From Sordariomycetes sp. S80-01Y (lineage: Eukaryota; Ascomycota; Sordariomycetes): a stretch of DNA of 64,000 nt. Below are positions 12,474 through 24,260 of this stretch, in pieces (position 1 is the stretch's first letter; every line of letters starts with the position of its first letter). The stretch lies in NCBI GenBank assembly GCA_037042185.1, contig JAXQJY010000023.1:496001-560000 (forward strand), written 5' to 3'. The notes under the pieces are model-generated. The model was not told where the DNA came from, did no database searches, and saw only the letters and a program-made list of their open reading frames with translations. A program made the position numbers and the translations under genes.

Positions 12474-12727
12474 GCTCTTCAGTCCGGTCACGGGCTGAGG
12501 CAGATCTTGTCTTTTGACATTCCGGTATCTGCGAAGGCGCCAGGCGTTGGAAATAGGAAAATTGGGCGTCTGGGTTGACTTGATAACATTACATATATCG
12601 ATGGAGTAATTTACACGCATAATGTATATATGCTCTCTTGCGCCCTGTAGATTTCGGGCCGCGAGCTCGCCGTAGTTGTACACGGTCCATTTCTTGCCCC
12701 TCTCGAACCCAAGTTTCGTCAAGCCGG

Positions 12728-13120
12728 TCAGAAATCCGTGACCCTTCCGTTGTAACTCCAGTCACCCTCGCCTCCCCACCTCAGCGGCTCGTTCTTGGGC
12801 CCGCCAACCTCACCCGTCTTGGGATTCCTGTCGCCCTTGAACTCTGGCTTGGCCCCTCTGAAGATGCCCTGGTTGACCTCCTCCTCGTCCGGCTCGGCCG
12901 CCTCCGCCTGATGAGCGTCCGCCTCCGCGGATTCGGGCGGAGGGTTAAAGGCCGAGGAGACGGCGGCGCTACGCTGCAGGCGCTCGAACTCGGCCTGCTG
13001 CTCGGGATCGAGCTTCGGTGGCGAGGGCTGGGGTCGGAAGGACGAGTACGCTGCCCGGGTCGAGGGCAGCGCCAGCGCCAGTCTCGCTGATGCGATCTGC
13101 CGGGATAGTAGGCGCGACAT
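12728..13120 (-). CDS. mitochondrial succinate dehydrogenase assembly factor 4
   Basis: A single exon encoding 130 residues. The C terminus has the SDHAF4 (Sdh8, DUF1674) signature: NPKTGEVGGPKNEPLRW, then GDWSYNGRVTDF at the extreme end. The chosen Met begins MSRLLSRQIASARLALAL, an Arg-rich amphipathic start that fits a mitochondrial targeting peptide. The frame is open upstream as far as 13639, but that extension has no protein character. A central acidic linker (about residues 65-80) precedes the conserved tail. The family chaperones the flavinylated Sdh1 subunit during assembly of respiratory complex II in the matrix. It is tail to tail with the Rxt3 gene. Confidence 0.93.
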   Translation of the reverse strand: MSRLLSRQIASARLALALPSTRAAYSSFRPQPSPPKLDPEQQAEFERLQRSAAVSSAFNPPPESAEADAHQAEAAEPDEEEVNQGIFRGAKPEFKGDRNPKTGEVGGPKNEPLRWGGEGDWSYNGRVTDF

Positions 13121-14958
13121 GGGTGGTGCTTTCTTGCTAGTGGCTGTGGTGTTGAGGTTGGTGTGATTGTTGCGGTTGCGGTTGCTGTTGCTATGTTTTG
13201 AAGTCGTAAGTAGTTGCAGATGGCTCGGGCGCATTCGATCTCGAATGCCGTCGTATGACGATTCGAAGGCCGAGGCATTCCGACCTTGACGGCTGCTCCG
13301 GGCTCGGGACGGAGGCAGGTTTTCCCGGCGGTGGAATAAGGTTATGTGGGGGTCACAACGGGAGTGGCTTGGATTCCGGAATAAACGAGACAGTTTACCA
13401 CCAAATTTGGACGGGATCTGTCTCTCCTCGACCTGTGACCCTCCAACGAGGACATGGGGGGTCCCAGTCGATGGCTGACAGCTCGCTGATCTTCGCGATG
13501 GAAGCCCACGTACGCATCTATCGTCGGTGGTCGCCCAACTGGGGCGAGATTCCCCTTGACGGGCCAGCAGAGCGACAGACGGCAGCACAGCTCGCTCGGA
13601 TTGCTGGCCTGCCACAAGATGAAGCCCTCCTCTCGCCACTCCACGCGCGCATCAGTCGCATTCGTCACCCTTCCCAACGATCCTCAGCAGCGGGTGGTCA
13701 ATGCTTGCGCTGGCGGCCGTCGCAAGTGCGAACCCTCTCGCAACGGTTCCATGACAGGGTCTTCGTCAAAGCGCCACGGCGGACTCGGGGCGGGAGCTAA
13801 ACCGCTGGATCGTCACCGCGGCCAACTACCACCACGTGGGTGTCAGCGCTGAAGGGCTGGTGGTTGAAGTCAACCTCAACAGCCCCGCGAACAGTCTTCA
13901 GGAAGAGTCCGAGTGTCACACCTTCCGGTGAAGCGTTGTCGACCCTCCTCCATCGATTTAACCCTGTGAGCGCGGGAGTGCATGGGAGAGTTTGGTCTTG
14001 TGATAGGCCTGGCGTCGGTCAACGCTCTTGAACGAGGCGAGACTCACAGAACACTGCCCACCCAGCCAAGGAGAGACGGACGCTCACGAGTGCGTACTAC
14101 GCCTTCATACGTAAATGATCGATCTAGCGCTGCAGATGCACGGGCGTCTCGGGCTCGTCCTTTTCTGCGTGGTGGAGTCGCATCTTCAACGCTCGTTAAC
14201 CCTCGTGCTCGCAACGAGGCTCATCATTGGTCCAACATCACCTCGACCCTAACCAGGCATTAATCGCAGCTGGGCTTCTGGAACACCGCTCTGTCGCCCA
14301 TCGCCTGGTATTCTTCGCAGTTGGCTGACTCTTTGAACAGGTCTCAGGTTCTGCCCTACCGAGTGCTCCTTGCAGCGTCTCGTCCTGCTAGCAACCTTCA
14401 GAGGCCCTCTCAGTTTCAGCCGCCACCGTTCCGTCACTCCATCGACATCTTGAACCCACCTCCCCCACGGGCTTCTTCAGAGAGGCGGCTGACGGTGCCG
14501 TCGAATCACAGACGAGCTTGCTGGCACGGCCGTTGACCTTGACGGACTGGTGGACCGACAGACCAACGGGACATCCTTGAGCGAGGACGCATCAGTGGAC
14601 CGACTATCGACGGCCCAGCCATCAGGAAGGCAAAGTCCCTGGATTCGATGTGGGAGGGGTGCGTCCAGATCTGAGACTGCAGCTTTCACTGTTGCGCCTC
14701 GTTGTGGGCGGGCAAGTTACCTATATGTCGGTTGGTGCCGGATGGCCTGCGTTCGACATCTACATCCGCATCGCTCGCAACCGGACAGCAGCCTTCCACG
14801 CATTTATACTCGACCGCGCCAGAATGGAAGCTCATACAGGATCATTGCGATAGACTGTTGCTGACCTTGATTTTCCTGTGCTCCTCCCACCGCATCGGAG
14901 CGGACGCCCCAAGACAACCTACCGAGCCCTATGGCCTCTTTAGGAGGGTCACCACACC
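13121..14958. other. intergenic stretch between SDHAF4 and phosphate symporter genes
   Basis: A shared upstream region of two divergently oriented genes. No recognisable protein is coded; frames such as 13255-13800 have random composition. A CACGTG site lies at 13833-13838. The last 300 bp before 14959 probably holds the 5' leader of the symporter. Confidence 0.5.
13833..13838. promoter_or_regulatory. CACGTG, possible NUC-1/Pho4-type site
   Basis: A perfect CACGTG lies about 1.1 kb upstream of a phosphate symporter. In Neurospora and yeast the phosphate-starvation bHLH factors (NUC-1, Pho4) bind CACGTG to switch on such permeases. A six-base site occurs often by chance, and the distance is large, so this is only suggestive. 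Confidence 0.3.
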
Positions 14959-16797
14959 ATGGCAGCTCTTCACCAATTTGATTACATATTTGCAGTGGCC
15001 GCCATCTTCGCCGCCCTCGACGCGTGGAATATTGGTGCGTCTCTTCGTAACAATGACGCCTGACTTGCACTGACCAACTAGGTGCCAACGATGTCGCCAA
15101 CTCATTCGCGACCTCGGTGTCGTCCAGGTCACTGACCTTGAAGCAGGCCATGATGATCGCGTCGGTCTGCGAGTTCGCTGGCAGCGTAGCTGTTGGTGAC
15201 CGGGTGGCAGAGACGGTCCGCAACAAGATTGTCGACCCGCGCCACTTCGAGGACCACCCACAGGTCCTTCTGCTGAGTCTGATGTGCGCCATCATCGGCT
15301 CCTCCGTCTTTCTGACGTTTGCAACAAGATACGGCATGCCTGTATCCACGACACACTCGATTGTGGGAGGCATGGTCGGCGCGGCGACGGCTTCGATAGG
15401 CATCGGCAAGGTCAATTGGACCTGGAGCGGAGTACCGCAAGTCTTTGCTGCGTGGGTCGTTGCTCCAGGTATTGCGGGCGTCTTCGGCGGGATTCTGTTC
15501 TTCTTCACCAAGAGGATGGTCTTGATAAAGCCAGCGGCCGTGAGGAGGGCATTCTACAGCATACCCTTCTACACCTTTCTTACCGTCGGCGCCATCGCAA
15601 GTTCGTGCCCCATTGACGCTTCCTCGAGCTTGGCTAACGTGATCAGTGCTCGTCGCCTGGAAAGGAGCAAAGTCGCAAGAACTGCCACTGCATTATATGC
15701 TGATCGCCATCTTCGTCCCCGCTGGCGGTGTCGTTGCCCTCGAAGCGTTCTTCATCATGCCCTACCTCTGGGTCCGCATCATGCGCGAGGACTGGACCAT
15801 CCGCTGGTACCACTGCTTCCAAGGACCCTTCCTCCTGCAACGACAGCCCCCGCCTCCAACGCCCTTCGGCTATGTGAAGCCTCAGATCAAGGACTACTAC
15901 CGTGGACACCTAACGAAGGAGGAATTGGCGTACGTGAGAGCGAGCGAGACCTTATTGGAGAGCATCCAGACGCCGAACAACGAGCCGCCTTCGAATGATG
16001 ATAAGGAAGACGAGTTGATATTGCCTTTGCCGGCCATTAACCCCGATCCACCGCCTACGCCTCCTACACAAGTCGACCGCGGCGACCCCGACAACTTCAT
16101 CCCTTCACGGCCGCCGGGGCGATGGAATACCTGGTCGGTTATTGGCTGGCGCATCAACCGCTTCTTGCTACGAGGCATCGAGAAGGACGTCATCAGCATG
16201 CAAAAGCGAAACGTGGTCCTGGCATGGGATTTGGAGGACATGCACTCCCGCGCCGACCGTTTTGACAACAGGGCGGAGTACATGTACTCTGCTCTTCAGA
16301 TCCTCACAGCCGCCGCTGCATCCTTCACACACGGCGCCAATGATGTAGCCAACGCCATCGCCCCCTTTGCCGCCGCCTACGATGTCTGGCAGCGCGGCGT
16401 CGTCGTGGAGACCACGCGCGTGCACATCTGGATCCTCTGCGTCGGCGGAGGCGCCATCGTCCTGGGTCTCTTGACGTTCGGCTACCACGTCATGCGCACC
16501 CTCGGCAACCGCCTGACGCTCATCTCGCCCAGCCGGGGCTTCTGCATGGAGCTCGCCTCCGCCATCACGGTGCTTATGGCCACGCGGCTCAAGCTCCCCG
16601 TCTCGACGACGCAGTGCATCACGGGCGCCACGGTCGGCGTCGGGCTCGCCAACGGCGACTGGAAGTGCATCAACCCCAAGCTCGTGGGGTGGATATACCT
16701 GGGATGGATCATCACGGTTCCCGTTACGGGGCTGATCAGCGGATGTCTGATGGGTGCGATTCTTTGGGCGCCGAATTGGACTGTGGGCGTAGATTGA
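14959..16797 (+). CDS. Na+/phosphate symporter, Pho89/PHO-4 family
   Basis: Three exons: 14959-15034, 15082-15600 and 15647-16797, with introns of 47 and 46 bp (GTGCGT..CTAG and GTTCGT..TCAG). Both splice phases are consistent, and the second restores GAIAMLVAWKGAK. The product is 581 residues, usual for the family. The two inverted PHO4 repeats are intact: GANDVANSFATSVSS near the N terminus, split by intron 1, and GANDVANAIAPFAAAY in the C-terminal half. Each is followed later by the conserved PVSTTHSIVGG or PVSTTQCITGA helix. A hydrophilic cytosolic loop of about 150 residues, rich in Pro, Asp and Glu, separates the two halves. The family imports inorganic phosphate with sodium across the plasma membrane and is usually induced by phosphate starvation. 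Confidence 0.95.
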
Positions 16798-17645
16798 GCA
16801 GCCGGTTTACAGCCCTGAAGAACCTAATATATCGGGCGTGGCTTTAGTATACTACTTCAAGTCCTCAACAGGATTGGGAGTAGTTCCTATATGATGTGCA
16901 TGACTTTCTTTAGCTAGGCGTTCGGCACGGTCCCGGTTTGGGTTGGACACTAGGAGGCAAGCGATTGGACAAGGCGTTGAATTTCAGGGAAAGGGATACG
17001 TGTTGTCGTCTTGAGAGCGTATATAGTGTACATAGATCGATATAATGGCTTACACAGCAAGAGCTTGTTCAAAGACGCCATGATTCGAGGATGATCTCCA
17101 GCGCTGGTACTCGGAATTCGGAAGATGGATCGCGGAAGTGAGCCGGGTCAAGTACCCGGGCCTTGCGGACGTCGCACGAGTGATATAGATTGGGTTGAGA
17201 TTCCTGAAATAAGTCGCTGAACCCTTTTGTATTTCTTTGGAAGATCTTCCGGGTGTTTTTGAGAAGAATAAGGAGGAAACAATGCTGGTGGGTTCGTTAG
17301 CCCTGGTTCGGGTGGAAAGGGGTCACTCCTTTTCCATGCGGGTGACACCACTTGAAAGCGCATTTGATCAAACAGTGCTATCAAATCTTTGTGTAGTAGC
17401 ATAGATAAACATGGATACGAGGCCGTAGAATGGCACGCCTCGATTTTGCCAAAGCCCTCAGTTGCGCACTACTAAGTAGTAACATGTTCCTCACTAGAAC
17501 AGTGGCACGTGTGCGTCAAATATACACATTACCCGTCTGCTGTCTCCCTATCCCTTAGACGCCGAGCGAAATTCCTCAATATTGGTATATTTAACCCCAT
17601 TGTCTCCTTTAATCATATGGGCCTCTCAACTAGCCCCAGACACGT
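16798..17645. other. intergenic stretch
   Basis: Contains the 3' flank of the phosphate symporter gene and the 3' flank of the BTB gene. No coding signal is seen. A 17-base segment at 17316-17332 recurs exactly at 21735-21751. Confidence 0.5.
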
Positions 17646-18576
17646 CTAAGAACCAAACAGACCCCTTTCACGCTTCACAGCTGAATTCCTTAAGACAGAC
17701 TCACTCTCATGCCTGAGTGTACGGTATCTGACCAGTACGGCGGGGCCGAGTTCCCGCACCTCACCAAGGAGATCTACCATGCCACCTTCTTGATCAAAAC
17801 ATTCATCGCACAGGGCGATAGCGTTGACTGCCATGTGTTTCAGGCGGAGACACACGGGGTCGGCACGCTGAAGATAGTGCGCACTGCCTCGTGGAAGTAT
17901 GCAGTCAGAGGCGCCTTGGCGTGGTTCAAGATGACGACACGGAAGGCTATCTCTGCCAGAGCTTCCAAGTCTTTCATAAGGTACTTGTCAGCCAGGACGC
18001 CGACGTGGGCATGCATTGGAAGCATCGCCAACGTTCCACTGGCGCCCTTGTTGAGCGGATGAAAACGAGATCGAGACCAGTCAGTTGGTTCTTTTTGAGC
18101 TTTAGGATAGATATCGTGAGAGATGGCATCGAGGCCATGGTCTTCAGGACCTACATTCTCGCGTTAGCCCTTTACCAGCGGACAGTGACATCCCGCGCAC
18201 CAGACTCATCGTTGACCGCGCAGAGCGGAGCACTCGACACACGGTGGTAGACTCCAGTATAGCAGTAGAATATCATTGCATCGACTGCGTCCGGATCCTC
18301 GACTTGCAAGTGGACACGAGCCTCTTTCCCCTTTTTGAAGCTCCCGCCGCAGGCTGCGTCGAAGAACGCGGATCGAGCCGACATGATGGCGCGGTGGACT
18401 TTCCAGACTCTAGTACCCACTTGTATCACAAGATCGGTAAACTTCTCTGCAAGGAGAACTCTGAGAGCTGTTAGCACTAGGGAAGTGTTCCCCTTCGGCA
18501 CTGATCGAGTTAGGGAGGGGTGACTTGCTTTTCCATGTCGGATTTCAGCTGCATTGTGCTCTCGTAAGCTGCGCAC
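17646..18576 (-). CDS. BTB/POZ-domain protein, incomplete or broken model
   Basis: The BTB core is clear: LLAEKFTDLVIQVG, then WKVHRAIMSARSAFFDAAC, FKKGKEARVHLQVEDPDAV and MIFYCYTGVYH. A 92 bp intron (18242-18151) splits an Arg codon and leads to HAHVGVLADKYLMKDLEAL and FHEAVRTIF, the helical C-terminal part of fungal BTB proteins. After VPTP this frame stops. A plausible tail, AVNAIALCDECFDQEGGMV onwards to 17646, lies in another frame with no intron of normal size between them. The start is also unclear: the frame is open to 18576 but its first 40 residues look random, and a short methionine-started frame (18650-18510) may be a separate first exon. Such proteins are often adaptors for Cul3 ligases. 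It may be a decaying paralogue; BTB genes are numerous in fungi. Confidence 0.6.
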
Positions 18577-21500
18577 TCTGCCTTCTTGGACCAGTGGTTG
18601 ACCCCAAGATCGAGCTCGGAGTGCGTCTCCTCAAGCAGGCCAGGATACATATTGGGGGTCTCCCTTGGCTATGTCGGAGATGGCTGGGATTTCTTGGCGG
18701 AGAAGATGATGTGAGATTAGGACTTAGGGTATATGAGATGAAGCTGCGGGACGGGTGGATTCTGTAAAATATAGATATGCGCCGATGTCTGTGAAAGCGC
18801 ATTAGAGAGCCCTAACATGACCTGCTTGCAGCTGGTGACAGCCATAGCTGTGCAGCCTATGAGGTCTGCGCCTCGCCTAGTTTCATCTGAAAGACCCATC
18901 TGTTTTCAGGACTCATGTTCGCGCCTCCTTATTTTGAGCCTTGTTGGTCTTGCGTCTCGTTGGCTAACTGCCCCGGGGTTTGTCAACTTTGCCTGAGTTT
19001 TCGGCCAGCTATCTCCTGTGCCCATGCACCTAACCCTGCTCCGAATATTTCTGGCAGAGTGACCTGGAGCATCGCAGTTCTAGATGATTTGTGAGTGATT
19101 CGCTTCCGTCGATCTTCCAACAATGACGGGCGCAGTCGCTCTTGATCTGAAAGAAGGAACCTCGCCCTTTTGAGCTCAACGCTGAGGTTTGCGGTGATGC
19201 GTTGAACAAGAATCACCTGGAAATTCCTTATTCCTCAAAAGTAAAGTGACATAAACCAGCTACCTGTACTACGAAACAGCTCCAAAACAAATTAAGGAAA
19301 GTGCTTATATAGCTAATGGCCATTTCAATTGTCCGCACGTGATCTATGTAGGTATGCGCTGCCAAACCTTCCCTTTGCGTGCCAGGAGCGTTGGCACAAG
19401 CTCTCTTTACTGCGGACATGGCTTCTCAGTACTCCGTACAATAAAGCTACTTCCTTCAACCGCGAGCATGGTGGCCGGGTATCAGCTAGCGCTCGGGCCC
19501 TTGTTCATGATCATTGCTTTATTGGTACTGCTCTGAGGGCTGAAAGACATGGCGCTTCAGCCGTTCCACTTCTCTCTTCTCACCCGTCAAGTGGACGTCC
19601 AGAGGCGCGATCCAGAACGATTAGGGTGCTTTTGAACTTTCTTTCTTTTCTTTTTCTGTGCTTTCGGATTCCTGGACTCCTGCATCTGCTTGGTGCTTGG
19701 AAAGTTGTCTGACCGATATAAGCCACAAGAGCATGGTCAACATCTGCATTCGTGCTCACTACGTGGCCTTTACCATCAGCTTGCAAAAGGCCTCAGTGGA
19801 CAATACCTACGATAAAACCTTCACAGAACTAGGAGTATAGTATGCTCACTGAAAATTTGCACTATCGGCTCGCGCGATCGAAGTGCTCAAGTGTTTACTC
19901 GGTCAAGCCCGCAACTTGATACAGCCACTTCCATGTGAGCTCGCAGCAGTTGTTTAAATTCAAATGCGTTTAGGAGTAATTTGATATTGCTCAGGGAGTG
20001 GATCTATCGATACAGATAATCATTAGATACCAAGGGTTGGCCGATAGACGTTCTTCTCAGCGTAGGCCAAGTGGCGCACGAGAGACGTGGCTACACGACG
20101 GGACAGGTTTCTCAGCGGCTGTAGCAACGAGGTTTCGAAGGCTCCACCGTTCTGCGACAAGGGCTTGTGCACTTGCACGTTCGTAAATCATTCGAGTCGA
20201 GCCGAAGCAGGCCTTACATCATCAGCTTGGATCGTTTGGTAGACGGCGATGAAGCCAGCAACGACGAATTGCAGCCCGACGTCTACTAAAGTTTGACCAA
20301 TCGGAGATGCGGCGCTGTTAACATTCCAACAGATTTGATGAGCCAAAAAGCCACTCAAACTCAGCACACGCGGCTTGAACCAACGTCATGTGCCCAAAAG
20401 CTGAGTCCCCGCAGTGCTGACAACGGTCTGGGGCAAAGGAGCATCACGAGAACAGTCTCCTATGGAGACGCTGCTTGGCAACGAAGGCAGAGGGATCATC
20501 GGCCAACGAGGTTTGCACAGAATCATTCGCTTCTGCTGGCCCAATCGCCGGCCACAACGATGAATTTGAGTTGAGGATGGACTCGCGATGTCTCATCCCA
20601 GCGCACCCAGACCCTGCAGGGAGCGGCGGATGTGGGGGACGCTGGCATTCACACCCCGCGTTTCGTGCGCGCGATGTTGGGTATGACGGCATGTTGCAGA
20701 GGGTGAGGAGACGAATAGGCGAGCTCTGATAAGGACGATGCTACAGAGTGCTGAGCACTTGATATGCCGGCCGTCCCTTTTTGTCGGCGTGCGTTGCTGC
20801 GGGAGCATCTGGCGCTTGAACACTACCTTCTTGAACGCTTGAGTGGTGTCTCGTATAGGACTATTGCTCGCCCAGCGGCTGAGCTTGTGCGAGGAGTCAG
20901 AGGACAACGGACTTGGCCGCACCGCATCAGGATTCGGGCGCAGGCACCGTGACCACGTTGGCTATGCTGACGTCGTCTGTGCCGTGGGCGTGAGTCTTCC
21001 CATTCGGAAATACGGGACACGGTTCACATTATTGAACGAGCCTGCCGTCGACAGAGGCGTGGGCTTGTATGGGACTGCGACGGCAAAGGCGTCGTTGTAG
21101 GCGCAGAGCCCGTCGCAAGGCCGGAGGCGGCCGCTACAAGGCGCGCAAAGCAAACAGTGGCCAGCCGTGGGATACCACAAGTCAGCTCAAGGGGCGACAA
21201 GGAGCTCCCTAATCACAGTCATGGCATCGTGGGGTAGAGCGCTTTGTCTCCCTGCCCCCGGAGATGTCGGATGGGGCGTGGGATGGCCGCGTTGGCGTGG
21301 TGGTTGCTTCTAGCGCAGGCCAGACCCGAGTAGACGGGGTCACGGAGGCGCTGTCACCCTATCCTTATCAGCATCGTCGCTGGCGCCGTCCTTATCTGTC
21401 GCCAGATCGGGAGGACACAGAGATAGATATGCGTACATACATACATGATAGATGCGACTCGTCGCCAGCAGCCAGATGTCCCTCTGCCGTTCGCTCTTCT

Positions 21501-22568
21501 CTGCCTCCTGCATCTGCTGCTGTATCTGCTGCTGCATTCCAGCTCACGACGTCGACCTCGACCCAACGAAAAGAGCCCACGGGTGCGTGCAGCGCTGCCA
21601 CCACGAAGCTGCAGGAGAGAACAGCGTGACGACATCCCTGTGGTCCGGTCCAGCTGAGGTGAGGCGCTCACGTCAGGCGGCGACGCAGCACCCTCGAGGG
21701 GACGCACGAGCGCCGAAAGGAGAGGCGACACAAAAAAGGGGTCACTCCTTTGCAGCCCTTCCGTGTGCCAGTGCCCGTGCCAGTGTCCTCGCCTTCCGCT
21801 TCAGGCGCCAGGCGCCCACCATTCGCACCTGCCGCCGATATCAGTCTGTCCTCGACTCGGAGTCACCTGACGGGACGTCCTGGCCGGCTTCGACTTTGCC
21901 TCGCCTTTCCTTATCTCTGCTGTTCTCGGAGACTTCTTCCCCATCAGCCTCAGCTACTTTCACCAGCATCTTGTATCCGACGAACTGAATCGCGACCACC
22001 ACGCCACCGCGTGCATTCCGACTGCAAGGGCACCAGACCTGGGCACCCGCTGGAGACTAGCGCCGAAGCAAAAAAGCACAGCGGCCTCGGCCGACCAGAA
22101 AAGGAACAAGGTCAACCCGTCAGTGGCCAGCGACGCTGCATTACGTACTGGAATCCAACGCCCACACGCGAGCAGTTCCTCTTGCCAGCTCCCCGACCCT
22201 GCTTTCTGGTCCGCAGACCGGCGCAACCTTGCACAGGGCTTAGGCATTTCCGAGGCACGTTTTCGCGTTGCTTGGCTGCCCCCGACGGGCCCGGAAGCAC
22301 TTCGTGGGAAAAGCTGAGACGGGCTGGGAGAAGCAACGGGGCCAGAGCAAGACAATCTATGCCACGAGCCGCAGGTCTCATCGCGCATTTGCCCCGGGAC
22401 TCATTCCGCCTACCAAACGCGGTAGAGTCGGGGACGATTCCACGCTGACACTCACCACGTCAGGGATTGGCACGGCCCTGGATTGGTCGTGGGTGCGGGA
22501 GACGGACAGGGTCTTTTGCTGGGGTCTAACAGTACGTACTCACAGCCACTGAGCGCATCAGATCAGCC
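18577..22568. other. 4 kb gene-less stretch
   Basis: No gene recognised on either strand. The right-hand 1.2 kb is CT-rich with many short upstream frames and is probably promoter and leader for the gene at 22569. A CATA microsatellite lies near 21430-21447 and a CTG-rich tract at about 21505-21537. The decamer GTACTCCGTA lies at 19429-19438. Confidence 0.45.
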
Positions 22569-24260
22569 ATGATCTCGCCCAGGGCCTTCGTTTACTCTCG
22601 CCATCCTCAACCCCTTCCTTCATCTTCTTCTTCTTCAACCTCCCACTCGCCCGCCAAACCACCCCCACAACCCACTTCGATCCTCTCATCACGTCTACGC
22701 CACTTCGACCACTCACGCAATCGACCGTTCGACGCGATTCCGGTTCCACCAACAGACACCGTCCCTCGGCGCACCGGTGCCCCAAAGTATGAACAGAGCA
22801 AGTCGCCCACCAACATTAGCATTGCGCCGATTCGGTCTACATCCCCAACAAGCAGCCCCCCGGCCGCTACTACCACAAACATGGGCAAACGCAAGGAAAG
22901 GCTAGATGGCGCTGGCCTCGCGCCGTCCAGTCCTCCGCGCGAGGCCGCAACCGTCCTGACCCGTCCAACAACGCCCTCGAGCCCAGTTCAAATACCAAAA
23001 AGCAAGAATTTCCCATCCGCGCATCCTCAGAAGCGACACAATGGCCAGCGTCGCAAACCGCAACAAGTTCAGTCGCCCGACGACATCTCGCCCTCCATGG
23101 CAGCCCTGCTGGCTATGACTGACATCCCTCGGCCACGCCGAAGTGGTTCGCACCGAAGTCTCGGACGACCAAGGGGTGACAAGACTCTCACGGTCGACGA
23201 TGTTTTTAGCAGTCAGAAGGTCTCGGAGAAGGAGCTAAGCTACAACCTCAGCAACAGCCCCATGGATGTCCTGCTGTCCCCTCCGGGAGAGTTCGCAGAC
23301 GACGATATTAGTGTGAGCGACTGCCATACTGGATCAGCTTTCTCGACGAGAACCATATCTGCCGAGTCGATTCCCTCGCTGGGCGGCGAATCGCTTTTCA
23401 CAGAAGGTGTCTCTTCCTTCGAGACGCCCCTCAGCCCCAGCCCATCATTTCGTGGACGCCGAGGACCCAGCCCTGTGCGCAGGTCGCTTGAGCCAGTGGT
23501 GTCACCACCGGGCGAGGAGGACGAGCACCCGTTGGCGCGTAAATACTACAACTCCATGGAGTCCGCTCAGCAGCCAAGCCCCCCGACAACCCCAGAAGAC
23601 GAGCCGTTGTCGCTGCTACTTGGCCAGTTCAGGCCCTTGAAATACGCCTTCAGATCCAATCTCACAGCCTCATTCAAAGCTTTACGATCCGCAGCCAAGT
23701 CGTTCTCGACCATCAATTTTTCATCGATCCCATCCGAGGATCTCTTGGCCAGGTCTCTTCTTACTATCGAAACTAACGTCCCATATACGGATGAGCGACG
23801 GCCACCAACAACAGAAGATGTCCCATCTGCTGAAATGCGCCGCTACCTCAACCCTACATCCACTTCACGAGTGGAATCCCAGCTTGCCACTACACCACCT
23901 CCTGGCACGTTTTCTGCATCAATCCAGATGCAGACGTACAAGGTTCAGCGCTCGAAGCTGAGCTCTGCAAGGGCCCAGCACCCTAGGTCCTCACCGCAAA
24001 CCCCCTCCCCTGCACCCCCAGCATCCGAACCACAAACCGCTCACTCGATGCCTCCTGGCATGCGTCAGCGTGAGATGCGCGAGAACTCGGATTTCATCCG
24101 CATTGCAGTCATGGAGATGGCCATGAGGAAGCGCGGCAAACTCGACGACCAGCGACCAGGCCGTGCAAAGTGGGCGCTACCCGCCCGGCGAACCTCGGCA
24201 GCACCCTACGAAATTGGTGCCAACGGTGTCCCTGCTCGCTGGAGGTCGATCAGTTACTAG
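22569..24260 (+). CDS. conserved fungal protein of unknown function
   Basis: A single exon encoding 563 residues from an ATG in good context. The protein is rich in Ser and Pro with no membrane segment or signal peptide. The first 180 residues look disordered. More structured segments are SPSMAALLAMTDIPRP at about residue 175, DKTLTVDDVFSSQKVSEKEL at about 205, and LGQFRPLKYAFRSNLTASF at about 352. The C terminus is basic and ends RRTSAAPYEIGANGVPARW plus a short tail, a style of ending I associate with conserved Pezizomycotina proteins lacking a defined domain. The frame is undisturbed and codon use looks coding throughout, so I regard it as a real gene. No function can be assigned. Confidence 0.8.
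   Translation: MISPRAFVYSRHPQPLPSSSSSSTSHSPAKPPPQPTSILSSRLRHFDHSRNRPFDAIPVPPTDTVPRRTGAPKYEQSKSPTNISIAPIRSTSPTSSPPAATTTNMGKRKERLDGAGLAPSSPPREAATVLTRPTTPSSPVQIPKSKNFPSAHPQKRHNGQRRKPQQVQSPDDISPSMAALLAMTDIPRPRRSGSHRSLGRPRGDKTLTVDDVFSSQKVSEKELSYNLSNSPMDVLLSPPGEFADDDISVSDCHTGSAFSTRTISAESIPSLGGESLFTEGVSSFETPLSPSPSFRGRRGPSPVRRSLEPVVSPPGEEDEHPLARKYYNSMESAQQPSPPTTPEDEPLSLLLGQFRPLKYAFRSNLTASFKALRSAAKSFSTINFSSIPSEDLLARSLLTIETNVPYTDERRPPTTEDVPSAEMRRYLNPTSTSRVESQLATTPPPGTFSASIQMQTYKVQRSKLSSARAQHPRSSPQTPSPAPPASEPQTAHSMPPGMRQREMRENSDFIRIAVMEMAMRKRGKLDDQRPGRAKWALPARRTSAAPYEIGANGVPARWRSISY

Noticed and set aside
12728-13639. 303-residue version of the SDHAF4 gene
   Set aside because: The extra N-terminal sequence is random-looking; the start at 13120 gives a mitochondrial-type leader and the family's usual length.
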